Shown: positions 7,814 through 14,515 of the stretch, in pieces
How the letters are laid out: every line of letters starts with the position of its first letter
Numbering within the stretch: the first letter of the stretch is position 1
From: Nostoc indistinguendum CM1-VF10
GTDB lineage: Bacteria; Cyanobacteriota; Cyanobacteriia; Cyanobacteriales; Nostocaceae
Length of the DNA stretch: 64,000 nucleotides
Direction of reading: 5' to 3'
Assembly (NCBI GenBank): GCA_019359215.1
Contig: JAHHHS010000036.1
Span: 1-64,000, forward strand
The notes under the pieces: generated by a model
Database searches by the model: none
Seen by the model: only the letters and a program-made list of their open reading frames with translations
Told to the model about the DNA's origin: nothing
Translations under genes and position numbers: made by a program

Positions 7814-8229
7814 GAGTCTTATTAGACACTAATATAATTTTGGATTTTGCTCTTGAACGCCATCCCTTTTACAGCAAGACTATACAAGTATTCTCATTTA
7901 TTTATCAAAAACAAATAGAAGGTTATCTTTCTGCTTCTACTTTTAGTGACCTCTACTACATCATTCGGAAAGATAAAGGTCGAGCATCTGCTCTATCGCT
8001 TTTAAATAGAATTGTAACCTTCTGCCAAGTCGCAACAGTAGACAGTACGACAATCAATATGGCATTAACCGTTAACTTTAGAGATTTTGAAGACGCTATT
8101 CAATACAGCGCTGCGGTACTCAATCACTTAGATGCTATTATTACTCGCAACCCTAGAGATTTTCCAGTTGCTACTCCCAGAATTATTACACCTGATGAGT
8201 TAATTCAGGAACTAACAAATACTCAATAA
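7810..8229 (+). CDS. PIN-domain toxin (VapC-like ribonuclease)
   Basis: The 139-aa protein starts with LLDTNIILDFALER, the first acidic site of a PIN nuclease. It continues with SASTFSDLYYIIRK and has the later acidic residues in NFRDFEDAIQYSAA and ITRNPRDFP, so the usual acidic cluster for Mg-dependent RNA cleavage is present. Family members cut tRNA or rRNA when free of antitoxin. Translation starts at GTG 7810, inside the end of the antitoxin gene. No frame damage is visible, so this pair appears functional. Confidence 0.85.
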   Translation: MRVLLDTNIILDFALERHPFYSKTIQVFSFIYQKQIEGYLSASTFSDLYYIIRKDKGRASALSLLNRIVTFCQVATVDSTTINMALTVNFRDFEDAIQYSAAVLNHLDAIITRNPRDFPVATPRIITPDELIQELTNTQ

Positions 8230-8248
8230 ATAATTAAGTCAAATATAT

Positions 8249-8698
8249 ATGAATGCCCAATTAACCCCTGTCGAAATTCAATAACTTCAGCAACTTTTGC
8301 CAAACGACACCCCAGCGCAACAAGCGCTTACTACTCTGCAACAACACAATGGCAATCTAGAAAGCACTTTTTATGCACTTTGGCAGGAGAAAGTCGGCAA
8401 AACAGATTATAGTAAGGGCAAAAAATCTCTTCTACAACTCACCCTCAATGAAATCCGCGCGGAAATCTGTGGTGATAGTGGTTTACAGGGCAAAATCAAA
8501 GAATACACCAAGAACCCTGGTAGTGCTTCTCTGCTCAATAGTATTATTGGCTCCCTGGTTGCCGTTGCAGCAGTAAATGGAATACCAATTGACGCTGCGT
8601 AGGCGTAGCCCGTCGTAGACATCGCAACAATTGTCGTGTTATATATTTTAAAAATTGTGATTAATGTTTTATGCAAATATACTGATTCAGCAAGTTAG
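8249..8698 (+). pseudogene. Small helical protein gene broken by a nonsense codon and a repeat insertion
   Basis: One frame reads from ATG 8249 (MNAQLTPVEIQ), hits TAA at 8282-8284, and continues LQQLLPNDTPAQQALTTLQQ through NGIPIDAA to TAG 8600-8602. The 29-bp dispersed repeat at 8597-8625 supplies this stop and another. After it the same frame resumes TIVVLYILKIVINVLC to TAG 8696-8698. The first stop probably replaces a glutamine codon (CAA to TAA). A shorter product of about 101 aa from TTG 8297 remains possible. I do not know the function; the tail looks membrane-inserting. Confidence 0.65.
8597..8625 (+). repeat. 29-bp dispersed repeat, copy 1
   Basis: The unit reads GCGTAGGCGTAGCCCGTCGT followed by AGACATCGC. 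Further copies are at 18639-18667 (+), 20596-20624 (-) and 59677-59705 (-). This copy lies inside a former coding frame and brings two in-frame TAG codons. Confidence 0.85.
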
Positions 8699-8739
8699 AG
8701 GGAGCAAAAAGAAAAGGGAGACAAAGATAATAATTCTTA

Positions 8740-8799
8740 ATGAAGTTGAGATTTAGTAAAAGCTTCTAAATCATCAGCTTCTTTCTAGTAATCCCAAAA
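8740..8799. repeat. 60-bp copy of an internal piece of the M14-type hydrolase gene
   Basis: Bases 8740-8799 match 5725-5784 at 58 of 60 positions in the same orientation; the differences are one T for A and one A for C. The flanks are not similar. The source is coding DNA (residues around LVAFTKSQLHIDLK), so this is a fragment of a lost second copy or a short duplicative transfer. Confidence 0.85.
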
Positions 8800-8859
8800 G
8801 AATTAAACCAGATTTCTATAGCCACAATTAGAGATTGAAAATTGCGAGAAGTTTTGCAA

Positions 8860-10500
8860 CTATTCAAATTTGAGTTGGGGCATCAGTTGAAGAGTGCCAA
8901 GACCTAAATCTTTAGGCGAAAGCGATCGCGCTTCAAACAAAGCCATCATATCTCGTAACTGAGGATTGCCACGGGAGGCTCCGGTTAATCCTTTGGCAAT
9001 GATTAAACCACAGTAGCCTTTAGTATTTTTACACCGTTGATTCCATTTTTTTCGGGCTTCTACATGAATAGGATCTTCATCTAGAAATTCACCGAATAGG
9101 AACAATTCGCCATTTTGAGTTTGTAATAAACCCAAGTCGTAGCGATCGCCATCGAAAGGGTCGGCACCTGGATTAAAGCAAATAGCTCTCAGTCCGCCTA
9201 TTGCTTCAATTCTTTCAATTACAGCCTTAGCCTTGGGCCGGGAAGTTTGAATTAAAATCACCGGTAAACCATCACCCACTTCTTTGATTTCACCAGCCTT
9301 ATGGTAGCTAGTCCCCTTACGGAGATACTCCAACATTTCCCAGGACACTACACCTAAGCTGAGGAAAGAATCTTCTGGTATCAAGTCATCTTGCAATGAT
9401 TGAAAATTTGGTGAGCCAAAGTCTCCAATGTCCTCATCATCGAGATCAAAGCCTGCCATTTCCTCTAATTCTGCTGCTAATTGCGGCATGGTAGAGACTG
9501 TCACAGCCACAGATTTAGTTGATTCTTCCGGCTGCGGCAGAGAAATGCGATAACGACGGCTGAGGGTAGGAAAAATGTCCTCATGAAGCTGGCGACGGTG
9601 ATCGCGAATAAAGCGACTCAGGCTTTCGATCGCAACGAAGATTACCAGTGCTTCTTCGTCATACAAAACAGACCGTAGCCCTTCTAAGGGGTGGATATTC
9701 CCAAAAGTTGGGTCAATTTCTGATAATGGCATATCTGCCAAATCATTTTCTTCATCCTCATCTTCATCGGTTTCGTCAGCACTCTCAAAGGTAATAAATA
9801 GGCAATCTTGTTTGAGGAACGCTTCTTCTAGATGCTCCGTTGATTCTTCATCTTTTAAAACGGCGGCGCGAAACTGTTTTAAAGACTCTTCTGAGCGATA
9901 AAACAAAATCCCATACTCCATTCCCAGCATTCCCATAACTGAGGCGTAGAGTGTGCCAACATCCCACTTATTTATCTCGATTGACAAAATTTGCTGTTCT
10001 TCTAAAAATTCCCAAGGTGCTGCTTCCCAAATTGCAAATGCTTTCTCTCGTAAGATTTGTGCATACTGTGGGGGTAAATCGGGGGTTTGACTATCGAGGA
10101 TGTCAGCGAACCCGCGAAACAGTTCGTCAATTAAAGGCAATTCTGGTGCGTAGTCAATGGCAATATCCAAATCTTGCAGCACCCCCCGCAAATAAAATTG
10201 GATCTCGCGATCTTTGACTACAATTCTTTGGGGTCTGGCAGGTCTTGCCGGACTGTGGGGATGTTCCATTGCTCGCATTAAGGTACGAACTATTGCTTCT
10301 GGGCCGATATCTGAAGCTACCACGTCCATTCCTCGAACCACACCTTGGGAGTAATCTACCCAAAGAATGCATTCTCCCTTTTCCTCGGAGTCTGAGTGCT
10401 GGTTTGGTGATGACAACGGACGGCGATCGCCCTCCCATACAGAAGGAATTTGAGTTAGTTTCTTCAACCGACGACTGGTAGAGCGATTAAAACTTGTCAT
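8860..10500 (-). CDS. Conserved cyanobacterial protein (DUF6930-like)
   Basis: The 546-aa soluble protein has a basic N-terminus, a conserved first half (ILWVDYSQGVVRGMDVVASD, RPQRIVVKDREIQFYL), a strongly acidic linker (ESADETDEDEDEENDL) and a C-terminal part with GLPVILIQTSRPKAKAV and GYCGLIIAKGLTGASRGNPQ. I recognise it as a conserved cyanobacterial family without a known biochemical role. No membrane segment or signal peptide is visible. It is transcribed alone on the minus strand. The start ATG at 10498-10500 is the first in frame and matches the conserved N-terminal extension length only loosely. Confidence 0.65.
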   Translation of the reverse strand: MTSFNRSTSRRLKKLTQIPSVWEGDRRPLSSPNQHSDSEEKGECILWVDYSQGVVRGMDVVASDIGPEAIVRTLMRAMEHPHSPARPARPQRIVVKDREIQFYLRGVLQDLDIAIDYAPELPLIDELFRGFADILDSQTPDLPPQYAQILREKAFAIWEAAPWEFLEEQQILSIEINKWDVGTLYASVMGMLGMEYGILFYRSEESLKQFRAAVLKDEESTEHLEEAFLKQDCLFITFESADETDEDEDEENDLADMPLSEIDPTFGNIHPLEGLRSVLYDEEALVIFVAIESLSRFIRDHRRQLHEDIFPTLSRRYRISLPQPEESTKSVAVTVSTMPQLAAELEEMAGFDLDDEDIGDFGSPNFQSLQDDLIPEDSFLSLGVVSWEMLEYLRKGTSYHKAGEIKEVGDGLPVILIQTSRPKAKAVIERIEAIGGLRAICFNPGADPFDGDRYDLGLLQTQNGELFLFGEFLDEDPIHVEARKKWNQRCKNTKGYCGLIIAKGLTGASRGNPQLRDMMALFEARSLSPKDLGLGTLQLMPQLKFE

Positions 10501-10828
10501 AGAATAAGTTAATCAAAAGAAGCAATTTGGAAGTAGACTTTGGGGGATAGCTAGCCTCGGATTAAGTTTTTATGGCTGCACCTGAAAGATAGTTGCTTCT
10601 GGTGACTGCTGCCACGCTTGAACTCCAAAAATACCGAATCTATAAATACACTGAGTCTCTCAATTCTAGGATAAAAATGTTTGGCTGCTTTTGACGGAGT
10701 GTTTACAATTTGGTATCTAACGACATTTAAGCCGCTAGAATGAATACAAAAACATCAAGGGCAACCCAAAGGCATTAATAAGCCGATATAGGGTAAAGCT
10801 TATACTAATTAAGGAGTTGAAAGAGCAG
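10501..10828. other. Divergent promoter spacer
   Basis: This 328-bp region separates the DUF6930-like gene (-) from the Fe-S carrier gene (+). It is AT-rich, has no repeat runs and no open frame, and ends with AAGGAG at 10811-10816 before the Fe-S gene. Confidence 0.4.
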
Positions 10829-11185
10829 ATGACACAAGCAATTCAGTCTCAACAACGCGGAATTCTGTTGAGCGAAGCCGCATTGCACCAGGTAAAATCC
10901 CTCCGGGACAAGCAAGGCACAGATTTCTGCTTACGGGTAGGAGTCCGTCAGGGTGGTTGTTCAGGGATGTCTTATATGATGGACTTTGAAGACACTAGCA
11001 AGATCACCCCGCAGGATGAAGTTTTTGACTACGATGGCTTCAAAATTGTTAGCGATCGCAAGAGTTTATTATATCTCTACGGTTTAATGCTCGATTACAG
11101 CGATGCCATGATTGGCGGTGGCTTTCAATTCACTAACCCCAATGCTAACCAAACTTGCGGTTGCGGCAAGTCATTTGGGGTGTAA
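10829..11185 (+). CDS. A-type iron-sulfur cluster carrier (IscA/SufA/ErpA family)
   Basis: The 118-aa protein has the three conserved cysteines of A-type carriers: one in GGCSGMSY and two in the C-terminal TCGCGKSF. The surrounding sequence (RVGVRQGGCSGMSYMMDFED, GGGFQFTNPNANQTCGCGKS) closely follows the cyanobacterial SufA-like group (Synechocystis Slr1417 type) as I remember it. It would accept and pass on Fe-S clusters. The start at ATG 10829 (MTQAIQSQ) is preferred; a TTG at 10817 sits directly on the AAGGAG and leaves no spacing. Confidence 0.92.
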   Translation: MTQAIQSQQRGILLSEAALHQVKSLRDKQGTDFCLRVGVRQGGCSGMSYMMDFEDTSKITPQDEVFDYDGFKIVSDRKSLLYLYGLMLDYSDAMIGGGFQFTNPNANQTCGCGKSFGV

Positions 11186-11189
11186 TATT

Positions 11190-11262
11190 GTCATTTGTCA
11201 TTTGTCTTTCGTCCAAGGACAAATGACTAATGACCAATGAGAAATGACTAATGACCAATGAC
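11190..11262. repeat. Short tandem repeats of the TCATTTGTC / AATGACTAATGACC type
   Basis: Opposing runs of 7-8 bp units fill the spacer between the Fe-S carrier and the TPR gene, and the last unit contains the TPR gene's ATG context. Same family as 1003-1107. Confidence 0.7.
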
Positions 11263-11680
11263 TAATACAGTTGAATCCTTATTTGATACAGGTTTGGAAC
11301 GCTATAAAGCAGGAGAAGGAGTAGATTCTTTAATCCCTGTGTTTAAAGAAGTGTGCGATCGCGCTCCTAAAACTAGTGCTGCTTGGGTCTGTTTGGCGTG
11401 GTTATATCTACTCGATAACAAAGCCAATTTGGCTTACAAAGCTGCACAGAAAGCAGTTAAGTTAAATCCACAAGACCCACAGGCTAGAGTCAATCTCGCC
11501 TTAGCAATGCTGGAAACAGGTCAAAAAGGTTTACGAGAACATATTGACATAGCACAGCAGCTAATTTTTGTCAATCCAGAATGGCGCGATGAAATAAAAA
11601 CCAGTATTGAAGATGGCTTAAGTAGAAAACCAGATTGGCAGAGTTTGACAAAAGTTAGAAATTGGCTGTTGGAGGAATGA
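11258..11680 (+). CDS. Small TPR protein
   Basis: The 140-aa soluble protein contains about two tetratricopeptide units (SAAWVCLAWLYLLDNKANLAYKAAQKAVKLNPQDPQARVNLALAMLETG is summarised by its A-W-L-Y-A-P positions). It then ends with EWRDEIKTSIEDGLSRKPDWQSL. It is conserved among cyanobacteria next to the A-type Fe-S carrier, and the two genes are co-directional with a 72-bp repeat-filled spacer. It is probably a protein-binding adaptor; no enzymatic motif is visible. The ATG lies inside the last repeat unit, so its ribosome site is not distinct. Confidence 0.8.
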   Translation: MTNTVESLFDTGLERYKAGEGVDSLIPVFKEVCDRAPKTSAAWVCLAWLYLLDNKANLAYKAAQKAVKLNPQDPQARVNLALAMLETGQKGLREHIDIAQQLIFVNPEWRDEIKTSIEDGLSRKPDWQSLTKVRNWLLEE

Positions 11681-11815
11681 GAACTTAAGAGCAAAGCCGG
11701 AGACTCCGAAAGCTCCGGTTAGGAGTGAGGAGTTAAATTCTAGTAGGCAATCTTCACTTCTAACTTACTTAATTAGCAGTGCCCTAAAATTTTAGGCAGT
11801 TATACAAAAGGATAG

Positions 11816-12061
11816 ATGAAAGATAAATTGTTAAATTGGCTAAACACGATTTTAGTCGCAGATGTTTTTTTGGTTTTGTTTGGCTTTGTCTGGTTAGCGA
11901 TCGCTGCGATCGGTGATTCTATAGGAGTAAACCTGGGTTTGGATTTGTGGCATCAACTTTGGCAACCCGTGTTTAACCCAGCAATTGGCATCCTCATGGG
12001 CGGTGCTATTCTTAGCGGTATTATCAGTTGGGTTTCCAGAAAATTTCTCTCTAGTCAATAG
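11816..12061 (+). CDS. Small conserved membrane protein with two transmembrane helices
   Basis: This 81-aa protein has one hydrophobic helix at about residues 13-33 (VADVFLVLFGFVWLAIAAIG) and a second at about 52-70 (FNPAIGILMGGAILSGIIS). A basic C-terminal end (SRKFLSSQ) follows. It is a cyanobacterial conserved protein of unknown role, presumably in the plasma or thylakoid membrane. A weak AAAGGAT precedes the ATG. It is separated from the upstream TPR gene by 135 bp and is not obviously in an operon with it. Confidence 0.7.
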   Translation: MKDKLLNWLNTILVADVFLVLFGFVWLAIAAIGDSIGVNLGLDLWHQLWQPVFNPAIGILMGGAILSGIISWVSRKFLSSQ

Positions 12062-12065
12062 TTAA

Positions 12066-12145
12066 GGGATTGAGGACTGGGGCATTGGACATTGGACATT
12101 GGTTATTATTCCCCCTGCTTCCCCTGCCCCCTGCCCCCTTTTAAT
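12066..12145. repeat. GGACATT and CCCCTGC short tandem repeats
   Basis: The convergent spacer contains GGGGCATTGGACATTGGACATTGG-type units followed by CCCCCTGCTTCCCCTGCCCC units, two common short-repeat families in this genome. Confidence 0.65.
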
Positions 12146-13066
12146 CTATGCAAGAATTTGTCTTAGTGCTGACTGTAAATTAGGATGTTTGTACTCAAAG
12201 CCTGTTTGCACGGTGCGCTTCGGAAGGACTTGCTGACCTTCTAAAACTACCATCGCCCCATCTCCTAAAAGAGCTTCGATCGCAAAACCAGGAACAGGCA
12301 ACCAAGAAGGGCGATTCATCACTTGCCCCAAAGCTTGGCTTAAATCTGCCATTCGGACTGGGTTAGGGGCAGTGGCATTGTATACGCCTTCTATTTCCGG
12401 TTTAGTTAAAGCTTCCAGAATCAGGCTAACTAAATCGTCTACATGAATCCATGAGAACCACTGCCGACCACTGCCAATGGGGCCACCAGCGAAAAGTTTG
12501 AAAGGCGGAATCATTTTACCTAAGGCACCACCATTACCTAGAACAATCCCGAAACGCAGAATTACCAACCGTACACCAGCATCTTTTACCTTTCTCGCTT
12601 CTGCTTCCCAGGCTTGGCAGACTTGGGCGAGAAAATCGTTGCCAGATAAGCTTGTTTCATCAAAGGTAGCCGTCTCACTAGTGCCGTAGTAGCCAATAGC
12701 CGAAGCGTTAATTAAAACAGTTGGTTTTGGGTTAGCGTTGGCTATTGCTTCAACTATTTTTTGTGTACCTAACTTCCGGCTATTGAGAATTTCTTGTTTG
12801 CGTTCTGGTGTCCAGCGTCCTTCACCAATGGGTTCTCCTGCCAGATTAACTACGCCATCACAACTTGCGATGACACTTTGCCAAGAATCAGACGCATTTG
12901 GTGTATTGGCAACAATTTCTACATTTGGGAAAGCCTCAGACGGAAAAACCTTTTTAGCAAAGGCGGTTTTCCGAGTTAGTACTACTATTTTATGACCTTG
13001 TGCGTGGAGTCGTTGTACCAAAAGACTACCGACAAATCCTGTTGCTCCAGTAATGGCGACTTTCAT
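12146..13066 (-). CDS. TIGR01777-type NAD-dependent epimerase/SDR family protein (YfcH-like)
   Basis: The 306-aa protein is an extended short-chain dehydrogenase. The N-terminal nucleotide motif is ITGATGFVGSLLVQRL, the active-site region has GYYG (Tyr), and GVVNLAGEPIGEGRW is the signature of the TIGR01777/YfcH (SulA-like) subgroup. A C-terminal domain with WLPVPGFAIEALLGDGAMVVLEGQ is also typical. The substrate is unknown. It is convergent with the small membrane protein gene and divergent from the gene at 13394. Confidence 0.9.
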   Translation of the reverse strand: MKVAITGATGFVGSLLVQRLHAQGHKIVVLTRKTAFAKKVFPSEAFPNVEIVANTPNASDSWQSVIASCDGVVNLAGEPIGEGRWTPERKQEILNSRKLGTQKIVEAIANANPKPTVLINASAIGYYGTSETATFDETSLSGNDFLAQVCQAWEAEARKVKDAGVRLVILRFGIVLGNGGALGKMIPPFKLFAGGPIGSGRQWFSWIHVDDLVSLILEALTKPEIEGVYNATAPNPVRMADLSQALGQVMNRPSWLPVPGFAIEALLGDGAMVVLEGQQVLPKRTVQTGFEYKHPNLQSALRQILA

Positions 13067-13393
13067 TTTCTACCTCAGCCAAACCTTTATTGTAAAGTTT
13101 TTGATCAAACTTTCAGCTTACGGTACTTTGCTTGTGGATAAAACAAATGTGACTGTGATATCTTGTAATGCTTTATTTCAAAACTCAATAAATTTGCTTC
13201 TTTAACAAACAAAATGTAGGGGTTTAAGTCCCCGGCTTCTATCAAGCCGCAAGTGTTGTGGCGGGGTCTAAATCCCCGTTAGAACACGTAATTGCGAATT
13301 GCGAATTGCGAATTGCGAATTGGTTTAATCACTTTTCGTTTAGATGCTTCGGTATTATACGATGGACAGAGTGTTGCAAGGCGTGGGGCTATT
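13067..13393. other. Repeat-containing spacer
   Basis: The 327-bp divergent spacer holds a GTAGGGGTTTAAGTCCCCGGC / GGGGTCTAAATCCCCGTT element (13215-13280), a relative of the motif at 4833, and then five tandem AATTGCG heptamers at 13289-13321. No short gene was seen. Confidence 0.6.
13289..13321 (+). repeat. AATTGCG heptamer array
   Basis: Nearly five perfect 7-bp units AATTGCG in tandem, a textbook short tandemly repeated repetitive sequence of heterocystous cyanobacteria. An open frame through it is not coding; the adjacent gene starts further downstream at 13394. Confidence 0.85.
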
Positions 13394-13741
13394 ATGGCTC
13401 GCTATACCTGTTCATTTACCGTTTCTGTTCCTAGTGACCATCTGTTGCCGTTACTTGTAGAACTTCTACAGGACTCTCAGTTGGATATTCAATACTACAC
13501 TGGCGATTATATTATCGCTCGTGAGGTTCCGGGCAATGTTCCTTTTCCTAAATTGATCACAGTAGAAGTATTGATTGATAAATCAAAATCTACTGAAACA
13601 GAAACCCGGATGAGCATTGTGATTAAAAATGAAGAACTACCACTTCAACTAGATAATTACTGCCGACAAATGTTTGAAGTTATCAAGCAGGCTATTGAAA
13701 GTAGTCGCCATTGGCATTTGATCGAAAGTATTGCAGGATAG
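13394..13741 (+). CDS. Conserved cyanobacterial protein of unknown function
   Basis: The 115-aa protein starts MARYTCSFTVSVPSDHLLPLL and has an alternating strand-helix pattern (LQDSQLDIQYYTGDYIIAREVPG, then a C-terminal helix CRQMFEVIKQAIESSRHW). It contains no cysteine cluster, signal peptide or membrane segment. The start at ATG 13394 is chosen because the longer frame upstream reads through the AATTGCG heptamers. It is convergent with the FHA gene. I do not recognise a biochemical function; the fold could be a small alpha/beta lipid- or ligand-binding type, but that is speculation. Confidence 0.6.
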   Translation: MARYTCSFTVSVPSDHLLPLLVELLQDSQLDIQYYTGDYIIAREVPGNVPFPKLITVEVLIDKSKSTETETRMSIVIKNEELPLQLDNYCRQMFEVIKQAIESSRHWHLIESIAG

Positions 13742-13814
13742 CTTTAGGGATTGAATTGGCACTCCTACGCCTTCAAGTCGTGGGATTCTCAGGCTGTTAT
13801 TGGTAGTTATAAAT

Positions 13815-14312
13815 TCACTCTCCCGCATCCTCTAAATCCTCGGCCATACCGGGGTTTATTAGTGTAATGTCATACTCACTCGAATCCGTTTGCCCTAAAC
13901 GCTGAGTATTTCTTAAAAGATAATAAATGGCACGTACTTGAGGCCCAAAAACGATCTCGTCTTCATTTCTAAGATCGTGAGCTGGTATCTTACGTCCATT
14001 AATCATCAAACCATTGGAACTAGGCTTGCCTTTGGCATCGCCATCTACAATCCGGTAATAGTAGCTTTGACTATTATGATCTCGTGGCAATCTCACTAAT
14101 GTGGCATGGCGGCGCGAGACAAACTGCGACATCAAACGGATATTACATTCGCGGTCTCTACCAATAGAGTAGACGGGGTGATCCAGAGAAAATTCTTTGC
14201 GACCTTGATCGTCTTCAATAATCAGTAGATGGTTTTCATTGGTTTCTGCTGCCATTGACAAATCGGTGGAACTGTGATTAATCAAGATTTGTTTAGTATC
14301 GTATCTTGCCAT
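13815..14312 (-). CDS. FHA-domain protein
   Basis: The 165-aa protein carries a forkhead-associated domain spanning about residues 45-135, with the conserved YSIGRDxECNIRL, VSRRHATL and NGLMINGRKI stretches that bind phosphothreonine. It has no other domain, so it probably works as a phospho-dependent adaptor with serine/threonine kinases. The start may be ATG 14312 (MARYDTKQ) or ATG 14255 (MAAETNEN); the FHA domain is complete with either. Cyanobacterial relatives of this type occur next to many signalling genes, and no kinase is adjacent here. Confidence 0.88.
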   Translation of the reverse strand: MARYDTKQILINHSSTDLSMAAETNENHLLIIEDDQGRKEFSLDHPVYSIGRDRECNIRLMSQFVSRRHATLVRLPRDHNSQSYYYRIVDGDAKGKPSSNGLMINGRKIPAHDLRNEDEIVFGPQVRAIYYLLRNTQRLGQTDSSEYDITLINPGMAEDLEDAGE

Positions 14313-14515
14313 TTTTAAGGCACCATAAGTCTGTGGTGCTGATCTAAATAAGCTTTAAAATTGCATAATACCTTGAAAGAGTAGAACTTGGTGGTTCTAC
14401 TCCAGTTGCTATGATAGCTTTGATAAGCGCCCCAAGAGGCTTTGCGATCAGGTTAAGAGCTGGCGGGGCGACCCAATTTAACTTGAGATGGAGATTTTAC
14501 GTGCAACAGAGTATT

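Noticed and set aside
13292..13393. An N-terminal extension of the gene at 13394
   Set aside because: It consists of the AATTGCG heptamers and spacer; the ATG at 13394 starts a self-contained protein.
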